Shown here: piece by piece, positions 9,901 through 20,199 of the stretch | How positions within the stretch are numbered: position 1 is the stretch's first letter | Layout of the letters: each line of letters starts with the position of its first letter | Made by a program: the position numbers and the translations under genes | Assembly: GCA_005877695.1 (NCBI GenBank) | Contig: VBOA01000007.1 | Span: 309,646 to 357,321 of the forward strand | Length of the DNA stretch: 47,676 nucleotides | Source of the DNA: Gammaproteobacteria bacterium | GTDB lineage: Bacteria; Pseudomonadota; Gammaproteobacteria; Diplorickettsiales; Diplorickettsiaceae | Direction: 5' to 3' | The notes under the pieces: generated by a model | Seen by the model: only the letters and a program-made list of their open reading frames with translations | What the model was told of the DNA's origin: nothing | Database searches by the model: none

Positions 9901-11241
9901 TTATTTTGCAGAGACTTTTACAATTTCAGCTAATTTATTCGCAATAGTTTGTACTTCGGACAATTCGCTTCCTTCAACCATGACACGAATTACAGATTCT
10001 GTTCCTGAAGGCCTTAATAAAATTCGTCCGCGATCTTTTAATAAAAACTCTGCTTCTTGTATAGCTTTTTTTATTTTAGTATTGCCCATTACGACTAAAG
10101 GATTTTCAACAGGGATGTTAATTAATGTTTGAGGAAATTTTTTCATTGCTTTTTTGGCAGCATGCAATGATAGGCCTGAGGTTTGAATAGCTTCTAGTAT
10201 TTGCAATGCAATAATGATGCCATCCCCAGTTTTAGTTAAACGACGAGAAATAATATGTCCAGAAGATTCTCCGCCTAATTGCCAATTTTTACTTTGCAAT
10301 GTTTCATTAACGTATCTATCACCCACAGAAGTTCGAATAAAATCAAGTCCTAATTCCTTTATAGCTAATTCTAAACCGAGATTACTCATGGCTGTGCCTA
10401 CAATGCCACCTTTAATATGACCCTTTTTAATACCATGCTGAGTTAATAGAAATAATAATTCATCCCCGTCAACAATTTCCCCCAAATTATCAACCATCAA
10501 TACTCGGTCACCGTCACCATCAAAAGCAATTCCTAAATCGGCTTTTTCAGATAAAACTGTTTTTTGTAAAATATCTAAATGAGTAGAGCCACAGTCTTTA
10601 TTAATGTTCAAACCGTTTGGTTTTGTACCTAATAAGGTTAAATTAGCCCCTAATTCTGAAAATAATGATGGGGCAATATTGTAGGTAGCTCCATTTGCAC
10701 AATCGAGAATGATTTTTAAACCTTCTAAGTGAAAGGATTTTGGGATTGTTGATTTACAAAAATTAACATAGCGTAATTTTGCATCTTCCACCCGAATTGC
10801 TTTACCTAATTTAGCGGAATCAACCGTCTGAATAGTTTGCTTAAGATGATTTTCGATATGTAGCTCGATATTATCAGCTAATTTACTTCCATCATGAGAA
10901 AAAAATTTAATTCCATTATCGTAGTAAGGATTGTGGGATGCACTAATTACTATACCTGCTTGCGCACCTAAATCATGAGTCAAAAAAGCAATAGCAGGAG
11001 TTGGGATAGGGCCTAAAAGATGAACATCGACTCCTGCAGCAGACAAACCAGCTTCTAAAGCAGATTCTAACATGTAGCCAGAGATACGCGTATCCTTACC
11101 AATTAAAACTTTATTTCGTCCATTTGCTAGAACTTTTCCTACAGCCCAACCTAGTTTTAATACAAACTCCGGTGTAATAGGATCTTCACCTACTTTTCCA
11201 CGTATGCCATCTGTCCCAAAGTATTTTCGGGTTTTTATCAT
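9901..11241 (-). CDS. glmM: Phosphoglucosamine mutase
   Basis: Converts glucosamine-6-P to glucosamine-1-P for peptidoglycan and LPS. The phosphoserine loop [16 protein letters not shown] is near residue 102, the metal-binding loop AFDGDGDRV near 243, the sugar-binding GGESSGHI near 325, and the phosphate-binding [15 protein letters not shown] close to the C-terminus. The 446 aa are typical. It follows ftsH with 26 bases between them. In E. coli folP lies between ftsH and glmM; here it is absent. Confidence 0.98.
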   Translation of the reverse strand: MIKTRKYFGTDGIRGKVGEDPITPEFVLKLGWAVGKVLANGRNKVLIGKDTRISGYMLESALEAGLSAAGVDVHLLGPIPTPAIAFLTHDLGAQAGIVISASHNPYYDNGIKFFSHDGSKLADNIELHIENHLKQTIQTVDSAKLGKAIRVEDAKLRYVNFCKSTIPKSFHLEGLKIILDCANGATYNIAPSLFSELGANLTLLGTKPNGLNINKDCGSTHLDILQKTVLSEKADLGIAFDGDGDRVLMVDNLGEIVDGDELLFLLTQHGIKKGHIKGGIVGTAMSNLGLELAIKELGLDFIRTSVGDRYVNETLQSKNWQLGGESSGHIISRRLTKTGDGIIIALQILEAIQTSGLSLHAAKKAMKKFPQTLINIPVENPLVVMGNTKIKKAIQEAEFLLKDRGRILLRPSGTESVIRVMVEGSELSEVQTIANKLAEIVKVSAK

Positions 11242-11267
11242 GATGAATCCAAGAATAATTCGATCAA

Positions 11268-13196
11268 TTACAGACTATCTACTGCTGGATCGTTATCAGT
11301 TATTGATGAGTCCTTGTGTGAAGGTGATTTTTCCTCGGAAGAAGAGAGCGGGTCTTTCTTATTTCCGTTACTCCAACCTTTGGGTTCTCTAGGAGGCTTG
11401 CCTGCCATAATGTCATTTATTTGGCTGGAATCAATCGTTTCATATTTAATCAACGCTTCTGCCATGAGGTGTAATTTTTCGATGTTATCTTGTAATAGTG
11501 TTTCAGCAAGTTTGTAATTACGATCAATAATACTACGACTTTCTTCATCAATTAATTGTGCAGTATCATCAGAAAATTTATTATTTTTAGCTATTTGATG
11601 ACCTAAAAACACTTCTTCATTTTCTTGATTATAAGTTAATGGACCAAGACGCTCAGATAAACCCCATTTAGTTATCATGTTTCTAGCAATTTCAGTGGCG
11701 CGTTGTATATCGTTGGATGCACCAGTCGTAATTTGTTCGGATCCAAAAATCAGATATTCGGCAATGCGTCCACCAAACAAACTAGCTATCTGACTCTCCA
11801 AACGCTGTTTAGTATAGCTATAGCGATCTTCTTCTGGCAAAAACATAGTTACACCTAAGGCCTTGCCACGTGGGATAATAGTAACTTTATATACAGGGTC
11901 ATGCTCAGGGACTAAACGTCCTACAATAGCGTGTCCTGCTTCATGGTAAGCAGTTAATTTTTTCTCTTTTTCATTCATCACCATGGAACGTCTTTCGCCA
12001 CCCATCATCACTTTATCTTTAGCTTTCTCCAAATCAACCATATCAACGGTTGATTTATTTTCACGCGCCGCAAATAAGGCAGCCTCATTGACTAAATTGG
12101 CTAAATCAGCGCCTGAAAACCCAGGCGTACCTCTGGCGATAATCACTGGTTTCACATCTTTTCCATAAGGAACTTTTCTAAGATGAACCTTTAAAATTTG
12201 CTCACGACCGCGAATATCAGGTAGACCCACAATAACTTGTCGATCAAATCTGCCAGGTCGCAGTAAAGCAGGATCTAAAACATCAGGACGATTAGTGGCA
12301 GCCATAACAATAACACCTTCATTACCCTCAAACCCGTCCATCTCAACCAACAATTGATTCAATGTTTGCTCACGTTCGTCATGTCCACCCCCTAAACCGG
12401 CACCACGATGGCGGCCAACTGCATCTATTTCGTCTATAAAAATAATGCAGGGAGCTTGCTTTTTAGCTTGCTCAAACATATCTCTTACGCGAGATGCACC
12501 CACGCCAACAAACATCTCAACGAAGTCCGAGCCTGAGATCGTGAAAAAAGGTACTTTAGCTTCACCTGCGACAGCTCGTGCTAAAAGTGTTTTACCAGTT
12601 CCCGGAGGACCCATTAATAAAACACCACGTGGAATTTTTCCGCCTAGTTTTTGGAACTTAGCGGGGTCTTTTAGAAACTCAACTAATTCACTCACTTCTT
12701 CTTTCGCTTCTTCAGCACCCGCCACATCAGCAAAAGTAACCTTAACTTGGTCTTCACCTAATAAACGGGCACGACTACGACCAAAAGACAAAGCGCCTTT
12801 TCCACCAGCCCCCCCCATTTGTCGCATAAAAAATATCCATACTCCTATGAGTAATAACATAGGGAACCAATTAATAAAAATACGCATCAAGAAACTTTCT
12901 TGTTGCGGCGGTTCTCCTTTTACATTGACCTTATTTTTTAATAACTCTGGGAGTAGATATTGATCAGGAATGGGCATATAGCTCGTGAATGATTTATCGC
13001 CTTGTAACTGACCTTTTATAACTTGATTACTTTGTATTGTTACAGACTGCACATTTCCTTGCTGCACGTCTTTCAAAAACTCAGAATATGTTAAGCGTTC
13101 GCCACCATTATTACGAGGTTCGAGATTATTAAATACCGAGATAAGTATGACAGCAATAATGAGCCATAAAAAAAGATTTTTCAGCATGTCGTTCAA
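11268..13196 (-). CDS. ftsH: ATP-dependent zinc metalloprotease FtsH
   Basis: Membrane-anchored AAA+ protease that degrades misassembled membrane proteins and regulators such as LpxC. One transmembrane helix is at about 4-24 and another near 105-125, with a periplasmic domain between. AAA module: Walker A GPPGTGKT near 195, Walker B IIFIDEID, second region of homology [19 protein letters not shown]. The zinc site is HEAGH near 418. The start is TTG 13196 ([13 protein letters not shown]): a GAGG sits 9 bases in front, while ATG 13187 has no such site. The MNDM-KNL opening is, from memory, shared with other gammaproteobacterial FtsH. The C-terminus is Ser/Lys/Asp-rich. rlmE lies upstream on the same strand across 202 bases, which carry a possible -10 for ftsH. 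Confidence 0.97.
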   Translation of the reverse strand: MNDMLKNLFLWLIIAVILISVFNNLEPRNNGGERLTYSEFLKDVQQGNVQSVTIQSNQVIKGQLQGDKSFTSYMPIPDQYLLPELLKNKVNVKGEPPQQESFLMRIFINWFPMLLLIGVWIFFMRQMGGAGGKGALSFGRSRARLLGEDQVKVTFADVAGAEEAKEEVSELVEFLKDPAKFQKLGGKIPRGVLLMGPPGTGKTLLARAVAGEAKVPFFTISGSDFVEMFVGVGASRVRDMFEQAKKQAPCIIFIDEIDAVGRHRGAGLGGGHDEREQTLNQLLVEMDGFEGNEGVIVMAATNRPDVLDPALLRPGRFDRQVIVGLPDIRGREQILKVHLRKVPYGKDVKPVIIARGTPGFSGADLANLVNEAALFAARENKSTVDMVDLEKAKDKVMMGGERRSMVMNEKEKKLTAYHEAGHAIVGRLVPEHDPVYKVTIIPRGKALGVTMFLPEEDRYSYTKQRLESQIASLFGGRIAEYLIFGSEQITTGASNDIQRATEIARNMITKWGLSERLGPLTYNQENEEVFLGHQIAKNNKFSDDTAQLIDEESRSIIDRNYKLAETLLQDNIEKLHLMAEALIKYETIDSSQINDIMAGKPPREPKGWSNGNKKDPLSSSEEKSPSHKDSSITDNDPAVDSL

Positions 13197-13230
13197 ACTA
13201 GACTACCTCGCATTTCTCACAAAAAGGAGC

Positions 13231-13236
13231 ATTATA
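13231..13236 (-). promoter_or_regulatory. Candidate -10 element for ftsH
   Basis: On the minus strand this reads TATAAT, a perfect -10 hexamer, about 35 bases before the ftsH start. No good -35 at 16-18 bases is visible. The background is AT-rich, so chance is possible. ftsH may also be read through from rlmE. Confidence 0.35.
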
Positions 13237-13398
13237 TACTAAATTTTGTGTTTCGATTATTTTAAGCTCTTTTTCAGTTTGTTACCAAGCGAACTAAATG
13301 AATGTACTTTTTTGCATTAGAATTTTGTTTCAGCATTTAAGAAAATATAATCTCCTTAAAACATTGTCTAAAAAACCATTTGAGCATAAATCCAAGGT

Positions 13399-14025
13399 TT
13401 ATTTTCCTTTATGATAACCGATAGCAACTAAATAAACTTCAGCAGAGCTTCCTCTAGAAGCAGAAGGTTTTCGAATAGCAACTTTGGTAAATAAGCTTCT
13501 TAAGGCTTTTAAAAAAGTTTCAAAGCCTTCTCCTTGAAAGATTTTTACTATAAAGCTCCCTTGGGGTTTTAATACTTTCTGAGCAAAATCTAGTGCTAAT
13601 TCAGCTAAATAAATGGATCTAGGTTGGTCAACACTACGCATACCACTAAAGTTGGGGGCCATATCGGAAATTACAAGATCTATAGGTTTTGATTGTACAC
13701 GTTGTAAGAATTGTTGCATAACAGATTCTTCTCGAAAATCTCCTTGGAGGAACTCCACATGGTTTAAAGACTCCATGGGCAAAATATCCAAGGCATAAAT
13801 TTTTCCTGTGGCTCCAACAAGTCCTGAGACAAGTTGAGACCATCCCCCCGGCGCAGCTCCAAGGTCAACGATAGTCATCCCAGGCTTAATTAATTTAGTT
13901 TTCTCTTGGATCTCCAAGAGTTTATAAGCTGAGCGAGAACGCAAACCCTCTTTTTGAGCGCGTTTTACATAAGGGTCGTTAAAATGCTGTTTTAACCAGC
14001 GAGGACTACTTTTACTTCTAGACAT
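13399..14025 (-). CDS. rlmE: 23S rRNA (uridine-2'-O-)-methyltransferase RlmE
   Basis: Methylates U2552 in the ribosomal A loop (E. coli numbering), a late 50S assembly step. The 208 aa match E. coli RrmJ/FtsJ. The SAM-binding motif is [13 protein letters not shown]. The catalytic K-D-K-E set can be traced: Lys in AYKLLEI, Asp in ISDMAPN, Lys in [11 protein letters not shown], Glu in SSAEVYLVA. The opening [19 protein letters not shown] is the usual basic RNA-binding N-terminus. It overlaps the 3' end of the upstream MFS gene by 8 bases, so it may be co-transcribed with the carrier. ftsH follows, as in many proteobacteria. Confidence 0.97.
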   Translation of the reverse strand: MSRSKSSPRWLKQHFNDPYVKRAQKEGLRSRSAYKLLEIQEKTKLIKPGMTIVDLGAAPGGWSQLVSGLVGATGKIYALDILPMESLNHVEFLQGDFREESVMQQFLQRVQSKPIDLVISDMAPNFSGMRSVDQPRSIYLAELALDFAQKVLKPQGSFIVKIFQGEGFETFLKALRSLFTKVAIRKPSASRGSSAEVYLVAIGYHKGK

Positions 14026-15325
14026 CGGGTTGTTGTTGACAGTGAGTTTCGCGTATTAGGAATTTTCCAATTAACAAGGCTATAAGGTAGCAAAAAGGTA
14101 ATATCAAAAAAGCTTTCCGATAGTCTTCGACGCTATAAAAAGGACTACCATTATGGTAAGTTCCATTCCAGTTTAAATGTAAAAATATACCAATTACTGG
14201 TTGAAATAAAGCCCCTCCGGCCACTGTGGCCATGTTATTAATTCCCATAGCTGTTCCAGCTACGCTAGAGTGATTATTATCTTTAACAACCCCGAATGCC
14301 AATGATTGTCCGGAAGCCGCAAGACCAAATAAAAATAAACAAATATAAAGCCAAAATAAGGGAAGATGTGGGATATAAATAACCGGGATTAGGCCAATTA
14401 TACCTAAGCTTGCAGCAAATTTTAATGGCATACCACGTAAGTTTACCTTATCTGACCACCAACCTAGTAATGGGCAACCTATTCCTATAGCTAACCAAAT
14501 CATAGTGCAAGCGGCAGAAGCTGCTTTGGTGCTAAGCCCATACGCTACTACTAGAAAAGAAACCCCCCATAATGCAGCAAAAGCCGTAATCGGCGCCCAT
14601 ACCATAAAGGAATATAAGGCGATAAACCAGGTTTGACTATTAGATGCAACTTGATGAAAACTTTGAAGTAGGCTTTTTTTCGAAGTGGACTGAAACTTAT
14701 GTCCTTTTGAAACAACTTCTGGGCTGTCTCTTACTATTAACCAGATTAAGAGGGCTAAAATAACACCTATTATCCCTAAAAGAATAATAGTCAGTCGCCA
14801 ACCCCAGTGGTTTACTGCAATAGTTAATGGGGTTTCACCAACAATTGCTCCTACGCAACTCATTAACTCAACTAAACCGGTTAAAAAAGCAAAATATCGA
14901 GATGGGAACCACCGGGAGATAAGCACTAGGGTTCCTATAAATGAAAAAGCTGAACCCATTCCCATCATAAATCGACCTGCAGAAGCGGTGGTCATATTGG
15001 TAGTTGAGCCAAACAAAAAAGCGCCTATCGCACAGGTAAGAACTGCAATGGTTAACAAGCGTCGAGGACCGAATCTATCAAACAAAAAACCCGCTGGAAG
15101 CTGCATAGGAGTATAAGAATAATAATAAAAAGCCGCCATTGTTCCTAAGGTTATAGCATTGAGTCCAAGGTCATTAATTAATTGATTTGTCATTACCGCA
15201 GGAGAGACTTGCAAGATGAACTCATACATATAAAAACATGAGGCAAGAATGCAAATAACAGCGGCGAGTAAAGTAGGTTTTTGTTTTGCCAATGAAAGCG
15301 AGGATAAATTGTTATTTTTAGACAT
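14018..15325 (-). CDS. MFS transporter (paralogue A)
   Basis: A 435-residue major facilitator with about 12 hydrophobic segments. The loop 2-3 motif is DRFGPRR, and a repeated [11 protein letters not shown] block lies in the C-terminal half. Substrate is unknown; by overall look it is closest to the anion:cation symporter-like (sugar-acid or organophosphate) MFS proteins common in intracellular gammaproteobacteria. It is a close paralogue of the gene immediately upstream: the YMYE...[10 protein letters not shown] opening, [17 protein letters not shown] and the [13 protein letters not shown] central loop are shared nearly word for word. Its 3' end overlaps rlmE. The ATG at 15325 has a weak ribosome-binding site, so translation may depend on the upstream gene, which ends 35 bases before. 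Confidence 0.9.
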   Translation of the reverse strand: MSKNNNLSSLSLAKQKPTLLAAVICILASCFYMYEFILQVSPAVMTNQLINDLGLNAITLGTMAAFYYYSYTPMQLPAGFLFDRFGPRRLLTIAVLTCAIGAFLFGSTTNMTTASAGRFMMGMGSAFSFIGTLVLISRWFPSRYFAFLTGLVELMSCVGAIVGETPLTIAVNHWGWRLTIILLGIIGVILALLIWLIVRDSPEVVSKGHKFQSTSKKSLLQSFHQVASNSQTWFIALYSFMVWAPITAFAALWGVSFLVVAYGLSTKAASAACTMIWLAIGIGCPLLGWWSDKVNLRGMPLKFAASLGIIGLIPVIYIPHLPLFWLYICLFLFGLAASGQSLAFGVVKDNNHSSVAGTAMGINNMATVAGGALFQPVIGIFLHLNWNGTYHNGSPFYSVEDYRKAFLILPFCYLIALLIGKFLIRETHCQQQPDV

Positions 15326-15360
15326 AAGATTTGATTAAAGTAACCATTCTAATAAAAAGC

Positions 15361-16698
15361 TTAAACTGCATTAGCTGTTTCATTAGAATATTGTGATTTG
15401 CAATAGGTTTCTCGGAGCAAAAAGTGACTTACCAAAAATGCAATGATATGACATAAAGGCAATACAAAAAGCGCTTTTTGATAATCTACTATACCATAAA
15501 AGGGGGTACCATTATGCATAACCCCTTGCCAATTTACATAAAGTAAAATCCCTATTAAAGGTTGAAATAAAGCTCCTCCAGCGACTACAGCCATATTGTT
15601 AAAACCGATAGCCGTGCCTACTACGCAAGAAGTATTATTATCTTTGACAACGCCAAAAGCTAATGATTGTCCCGATGCAGCTAAACCAAACACAAATAAA
15701 ATAAAATAAAGCCAAATTAAAGGTAACACAGGGCAATATATAATAATTGTGAGACTGATTATCCCTAATAAAGAAGCTAAACTGAGTGGCTTTGATCTTG
15801 AATTGATTTTATCAGAAAACCAACCTGCCAAGGGGCTACCTAAGCCGATACCTAACCAAATCATTGCACTCGCTTCAGAAGCGGCTTCTGTGGTAAGACC
15901 ATAACTCGCTACGAGAAAGGGTATGCCCCACAAAGCCGCAAATGCAGTAACAGGAGCCCATATAGAAAAAGAATACAAAGCAATTAACCAAGTTTGTCTA
16001 TTACTACAAACTTGTTGTAACCGTTTCAATTCACTTTTTTTAGATGGGGATTGAAACTTATGCCCTTTTGAAACAACCTCTGGACTATCTCTGACCACCA
16101 TCCATACCAATGAGGCTAATAAACAACCCACAATAGCTAAGGAGATAGACGTTGATCGCCATCCCCAATGATTAATAGCCGTCACTAACGGAACCTGGCC
16201 AGCAATTGCTCCTACTGAGCTCATTAATTGCACGAGTCCAGTAAGTAAAGCAAAATACTGAGGTGGGAACCATCGTGAAACCAGAAGCAAAGCTCCTATA
16301 AATGAAAAAGAAGATCCTATGCCCATTAATAATCGACCAAACGAGGCCATTACCGCATTAGGCGTTATGCCAAATAGAAATGCACCTAGAGCACATATCA
16401 AAATAGCTAAGGTTATTAAACGCCGGGGGCCAAAGCGATCAAACAATAGGCCGGCAGGTAACTGCATGGGAGTGTAAGAATAATAATAAAAAGCTGCCAT
16501 GGTTCCTAAACTCGCTGCATTAAGACCTAAATCACGCATCAATTCGTTAGTCATAACAGCAGGGGATACTTGCAAAGTATACTCATACATATAAAACATG
16601 GCAGCAAGTATACAAATGACAGAAGCGAGGAATAATTGTTTCTTAGTAATTAAAGAATGTGGCACTTCTTGTGACATTATTGCTTCATTATTGTACAT
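15361..16698 (-). CDS. MFS transporter (paralogue B)
   Basis: A 445-residue, 12-helix major facilitator, tandem paralogue of the gene that follows it. It has the same motif A (DRFGPRR), the same cytoplasmic centre ([19 protein letters not shown]) and the same [18 protein letters not shown] block near helix 10-11. I keep ATG 16698 because AAGAGGT sits 6 bases upstream; ATG 16677 is an alternative. Side-chain differences between the copies are spread along the helices rather than clustered, which suggests an old duplication with both genes kept. Substrate cannot be told from sequence. The tRNA-Leu gene lies upstream on the other strand. Confidence 0.9.
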   Translation of the reverse strand: MYNNEAIMSQEVPHSLITKKQLFLASVICILAAMFYMYEYTLQVSPAVMTNELMRDLGLNAASLGTMAAFYYYSYTPMQLPAGLLFDRFGPRRLITLAILICALGAFLFGITPNAVMASFGRLLMGIGSSFSFIGALLLVSRWFPPQYFALLTGLVQLMSSVGAIAGQVPLVTAINHWGWRSTSISLAIVGCLLASLVWMVVRDSPEVVSKGHKFQSPSKKSELKRLQQVCSNRQTWLIALYSFSIWAPVTAFAALWGIPFLVASYGLTTEAASEASAMIWLGIGLGSPLAGWFSDKINSRSKPLSLASLLGIISLTIIIYCPVLPLIWLYFILFVFGLAASGQSLAFGVVKDNNTSCVVGTAIGFNNMAVVAGGALFQPLIGILLYVNWQGVMHNGTPFYGIVDYQKALFVLPLCHIIAFLVSHFLLRETYCKSQYSNETANAV

Positions 16699-16872
16699 TA
16701 TTTACCTCTTAGATCAAATTCCTTATGACCTTATTGTTGATAGCTTTTTTTAAAAGATCAAGTTTACATTATTAGGCATACCATAAATGTTCATTTAAAG
16801 TCTTGATAGAAAACAATAAGGGATTGAGATTTTGTTTGCAAGCCTATAAAATTTTCAAATGAATGATAAAGA

Positions 16873-16900
16873 TTGATCCTAAAAAATACTTTGTTATACT
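16873..16900 (+). promoter_or_regulatory. Promoter of tRNA-Leu
   Basis: TTGATC at 16873-16878 and TATACT at 16895-16900 are separated by 16 bases. A G/C-rich stretch (tgggc) follows the -10, as at stable RNA promoters. Transcription would begin near 16907, a few bases before the mature tRNA 5' end at 16913. Confidence 0.6.
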
Positions 16901-16912
16901 TGGGCAGCTATT

Positions 16913-16999
16913 GCCGGGATGGCGGAATTGGTAGACGCGCCGGACTCAAAATCCGGTAATGGTGACATTGTGTGGGTTCGAGTCCCACTCTCGGTACCA
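16913..16999 (+). tRNA. tRNA-Leu (anticodon CAA)
   Basis: An 87-base class II tRNA. The acceptor stem GCCGGGA (16913-16919) pairs with TCTCGGT (16989-16995), with two G-U pairs, followed by discriminator A and an encoded CCA (16997-16999). The anticodon stem CCGGA/TCCGG encloses loop CTCAAAA, giving anticodon CAA at 16947-16949, which reads UUG. A long variable arm (about TAATGGTGACATTGTG) and the T loop TTCGAGT confirm the leucine type. It is convergent with ispF, whose stop codon begins 8 bases further on. Confidence 0.97.
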
Positions 17000-17006
17000 T
17001 TAAAAA

Positions 17007-17492
17007 TTATTTGGTTTGAAGGAGAACGGTGGCAGTGGCTGCAATTCCTTCTTGACGCCCAATAAAACCTAATTTTTCTGTAGTAGTTGCTTTAATATTG
17101 ATCTGATTTAGATCAATTTTCATAGCTTGTGCTAAATTAAATCTCATTTCTGAAGAGTAGTCCTTAAGCTTAGGAGCTTCTGCAATGATAGTGATATCTA
17201 CATTATTAATAGACCAATTTCTTTCTTCTAGCATTTTGACGGTTGCTTGTAAGAACAGCCTACTATCTCTATTTTTCCAACGCTCATCAGTATCAGGGAA
17301 ATGCAGACCTATATCCCCCAAAGCACAGGCTCCTAAGAGGGCATCTACTAGAGCATGAATGACGACATCACCATCTGAATGTGCTTTAAGGCTCATTCGA
17401 TAGGGAATTTTGACACCTCCTAAGATGATATGGTCTCCTATTTCAAAAGCATGCACATCATAACCATAACCTACACGTAAATTAATGTTCAT
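17007..17492 (-). CDS. ispF: 2-C-methyl-D-erythritol 2,4-cyclodiphosphate synthase
   Basis: Fifth step of the MEP isoprenoid pathway, forming the cyclic diphosphate from CDP-ME-2-phosphate with release of CMP. The zinc ligands Asp and His are in GYDVHAF near residues 10-12, with a third His in AHSDGDVVIHALVDALLGA. ALGDIGLHFPDTD and KATTTEKLGFIGRQEGIAA are the other family blocks. The 161 aa are normal. In many gammaproteobacteria ispD is directly upstream; it is not here. The gene ends next to the tRNA-Leu 3' end. Confidence 0.97.
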   Translation of the reverse strand: MNINLRVGYGYDVHAFEIGDHIILGGVKIPYRMSLKAHSDGDVVIHALVDALLGACALGDIGLHFPDTDERWKNRDSRLFLQATVKMLEERNWSINNVDITIIAEAPKLKDYSSEMRFNLAQAMKIDLNQINIKATTTEKLGFIGRQEGIAATATVLLQTK

Positions 17493-17553
17493 AACTTCCT
17501 CGTTTTTTATTGCAATTTTTGCTTAACGCGGTAACGACTAGTATCGTATCATG

Positions 17554-17581
17554 TTGGACAGATATTTTTCAGGGGTATAAA
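17554..17581 (+). promoter_or_regulatory. Candidate promoter of the yqgE-ruvX-murJ-ribF operon
   Basis: TTGGAC at 17554-17559 and TATAAA at 17576-17581 with a 16-base spacer, about 90 bases before the yqgE start. No other candidate of similar quality is seen in this divergent spacer. Confidence 0.45.
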
Positions 17582-17673
17582 TGGAACATAGGAGGCTATT
17601 CTAGATAAAGACTAGGTTAGACATGAAAGCAAGTGCTATGATTAACGAGCATATTTTAGTCGAGTAAGGTTTA

Positions 17674-18258
17674 ATGATAGAGATGACAAATTATTTTACA
17701 AATTATTTTTTAGTGGCTATGCCTATTTTAACTGATGCTTATTTCAATCGTTCCGTAGTATATATTTGTGAGCATACTGAAAAAGGAGCATTGGGTATTG
17801 TGATTAATCAGCCTTTATATTCCTTGTGGATTAATCTTTCAGAAATATTAGAAGACATTACGAATAGCAAGACAGAAGCAAGTAAGAATGCCGGAGCGGA
17901 TTTTCCAATCCTATGTGGGGGACCTGTTCATTCTGAACGTGGCTTTGTGATACATGCGTCTGAAGGTGAATGGCAATCGAGTCTTAAAATGAATAGTGAA
18001 ATTTCTGTTACTACATCGAAAGATATTTTGCTGGCGATTGCTAAACAACAAGGTCCAAATAAGTTTATTTTCTCATTAGGTTATGCAAATTGGATAGCGG
18101 GTCAAATAGAACAAGAAATTGTTAATAATTTTTGGTTAACTTTACCCGCAAGTCCTAATATATTATTTGATATTCCATTTGAACAACGTTGGTTAAGAGC
18201 TATGGATTATTTAGGCGTGGATGTTACTAAATTAGCTTATATAGGTGGTCATGCCTGA
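17674..18258 (+). CDS. yqgE: UPF0301/AlgH family protein YqgE
   Basis: A 194-residue YqgE/AlgH protein. Family marks are the opening LVAMPILTDAYFNRSVVYICEH, the EKGALGIVINQPL block, GGPVHSERGFVIH and a late FSLGYANWIAGQIEQEI. The molecular function is unknown; it is nearly always next to ruvX (yqgF), as here. The start ATG 17674 has AAGG 5 bases upstream. It is the first gene of a four-gene operon in which each next start overlaps the previous stop region. Confidence 0.95.
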   Translation: MIEMTNYFTNYFLVAMPILTDAYFNRSVVYICEHTEKGALGIVINQPLYSLWINLSEILEDITNSKTEASKNAGADFPILCGGPVHSERGFVIHASEGEWQSSLKMNSEISVTTSKDILLAIAKQQGPNKFIFSLGYANWIAGQIEQEIVNNFWLTLPASPNILFDIPFEQRWLRAMDYLGVDVTKLAYIGGHA

Positions 18259-18670
18259 GATTAAAACTGTTATAGGATTTGATTTTGGCTCTAAGTATAT
18301 TGGTGTGGCAGTAGGTCAAATTTCTCCTTCCTTAGCTCAACCTTTAACCAGTTTAACGGTTAAAAATGGTGAACTTCCATGGGAGGAAATTGAACAATTA
18401 TTGGAAATTTGGTCACCAGATGCATTAGTAGTAGGTATCCCGTTAAATATGGATGGAACAAAGCAATCGATAACCTATTTAGCCCAAGATTTTTTAATGC
18501 AGTTAAAAAATCGTTTTCAACTTCCGGTTTTTCCAGTTGATGAAAGGCTAACTACAGTTGAGGCACGTTCACGACTTTTTGCTGTTGGTGGATATAAAGC
18601 TTTAAAAAAAAAATCTATTGATAGTATTGCAGCCCAATTAATTGTTGAAATGTGGTTAGAAAACCAATGA
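18251..18670 (+). CDS. ruvX: Putative Holliday junction resolvase / pre-16S rRNA nuclease RuvX (YqgF)
   Basis: A 139-residue RNase H-like protein linked in E. coli to 16S rRNA 5' maturation and suggested as an alternative junction resolvase. The first acidic residue is in IGFDFGSKYIGVAVG, the second in VGIPLNMDGT (with preceding acids), and DERLTTVEA and DSIAAQLIVE complete the active-site pattern. I choose ATG 18251, inside the 3' end of yqgE; a GTG at 18245 would add two residues. Its stop overlaps the murJ start as ATGA, so the two are translationally coupled. Confidence 0.95.
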   Translation: MPEIKTVIGFDFGSKYIGVAVGQISPSLAQPLTSLTVKNGELPWEEIEQLLEIWSPDALVVGIPLNMDGTKQSITYLAQDFLMQLKNRFQLPVFPVDERLTTVEARSRLFAVGGYKALKKKSIDSIAAQLIVEMWLENQ

Positions 18671-20199
18671 GTAAGGTACTTTTTAAATCAACCTCCATTG
18701 TTGCCTCCATGACGTTGATTTCGCGAATTTTAGGATTTGTTCGCGATATGGTGGCAGCTAGAATTTTTGGTGTCACGGCTGCTGTCGATGCTTTTTATAT
18801 CGCTTTTAAAATTCCTAATTTTATGCGTGGACTATTTGCTGAAGGATCTTTTTCTACGGCCTTTATTCCTACTTTATCTGAATATAAACAAACGCGCCCA
18901 CCCGAAGAGGTGAAACAATTTGTTGCCTATATAGCAGGTACATTAGGCTTCATTTTATTAGGAATTTGTATTCTTGGCGTTCTAGGAAGTAAAGGTTTAG
19001 TTAGTTTATTTGCCCCCGGCTTAGATCCTTATCGTTTTCAATTAGCTGTAGAGATGTTAAAGATTACATTTCCTTACTTGATGCTGATCTCTTTAACAGC
19101 TTTAGTTGGTGCGACTTTAAATTGTTATGGACAATTTTGGGCGCCTGCTTTTACACCCGCATTATTAAATATTTCATTAATCATTACTGCTTTTGGGGTG
19201 GCGAGATTTTTTAAAGTACCGGTTGAAGCACAGGCATGGGGTGTGTTGTTAGCAGGATTTTTACAGTTAGGTTTTCAATTACCCTTTTTAAATCGATTAA
19301 AATTGTTGCAAAAACCAAAATTTAAGTGGCGTGATCCCGGCGTGCAAAAAGTATTAAGACTGATGTTGCCAGCCTTATTCGGTTCATCTATAGGCCAAAT
19401 CAGTTTATTATTGAATACGGTTTTTGCTTCTTTTTTAGTTGCAGGGAGTGTAACTTGGCTTTATTACTCAGATAGACTTGCTTATTTTCCATTAGGTGTG
19501 TTTGGTGTGGCTTTAATGACCGTAATTTTACCTCATCTTTCTCGCCAGCATGCAGCGAAATCTCCTGAATTGTTTGCCAGTACTTTAAATTGGGGCTTGC
19601 GTTGTAATTTATTAATCGGAATCCCTGCTTCTTTAACCATGTTAATCTTATCGGGGCCGTTAATTGTAACACTTTTTCATTATGGAAAATTTACCATCCA
19701 TGACGTATTTATGACACAACGAAGTGTGATAGCTTATTCCATTGGCTTGCAGGCATTTATGTTGATTAAAGTATTGGCAGCTGCTTTTTATGCGCAGCAA
19801 AATATAAAAACGCCTGTACGTATCGGAATTATTGCCTTAATTGCGAATATGATTTTTAATGCGCTATTAATTTTTCCTTTAAAACATGCTGGTTTAGCTT
19901 TGGCAAGTTCGTTATCAGCGTGGTTGAATGCAGGCCTATTGTTATGGGGATTGCAAATCCGCAAAGTTTTTCAGTGGCAATCCGGCTGGCTAAAGTTTGT
20001 ATTGCAATTAGTATTCGCTAATAGCGTATTGTGTTTATTTTTATATTGGGCAGCATCCACTACTTTAGTTTGGATAACTTGGAATTGGCAGCAACGCTTT
20101 ACACATATTTTTATTCTGGGTATCTTTGCAATTATTATTTATCTTGTCATGTTATGGATAAGTGGTTTGCGTTACCATGATTTAAAAGCTCAATCATGA
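18667..20199 (+). CDS. murJ: Lipid II flippase MurJ
   Basis: Moves lipid II across the inner membrane for peptidoglycan assembly. With the ATG at 18667 the protein has 510 residues, matching the E. coli length of about 511, and about 14 hydrophobic segments. Conserved stretches include SRILGFVRDMVAARIFG, AFYIAFKIPNFMRGLFAEG, the FAPG loop and TFPYLMLISLTALVGA. The arginines of the first helices that line the lipid II pocket are present. The start overlaps the ruvX stop (ATGA), and ribF begins inside the murJ stop in the same way. A GTG at 18652 is possible but would lie inside ruvX. Confidence 0.96.
   Translation: MSKVLFKSTSIVASMTLISRILGFVRDMVAARIFGVTAAVDAFYIAFKIPNFMRGLFAEGSFSTAFIPTLSEYKQTRPPEEVKQFVAYIAGTLGFILLGICILGVLGSKGLVSLFAPGLDPYRFQLAVEMLKITFPYLMLISLTALVGATLNCYGQFWAPAFTPALLNISLIITAFGVARFFKVPVEAQAWGVLLAGFLQLGFQLPFLNRLKLLQKPKFKWRDPGVQKVLRLMLPALFGSSIGQISLLLNTVFASFLVAGSVTWLYYSDRLAYFPLGVFGVALMTVILPHLSRQHAAKSPELFASTLNWGLRCNLLIGIPASLTMLILSGPLIVTLFHYGKFTIHDVFMTQRSVIAYSIGLQAFMLIKVLAAAFYAQQNIKTPVRIGIIALIANMIFNALLIFPLKHAGLALASSLSAWLNAGLLLWGLQIRKVFQWQSGWLKFVLQLVFANSVLCLFLYWAASTTLVWITWNWQQRFTHIFILGIFAIIIYLVMLWISGLRYHDLKAQS

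Noticed and set aside
12445..12963. Long open frame antisense to ftsH (172 codons)
   Set aside because: It lies wholly inside the conserved AAA domain of ftsH, has no ribosome site and reads as a low-complexity shadow.
14018..16698. Prophage or island around the MFS pair and tRNA-Leu
   Set aside because: There is no integrase, no repeat of the tRNA 3' end nearby, and housekeeping genes lie on both sides.
17623..17667. Short frame MKASAMINEHILVE before yqgE
   Set aside because: Fourteen codons with only a weak AGG upstream and no sign of a leader function; chance is the simpler explanation.
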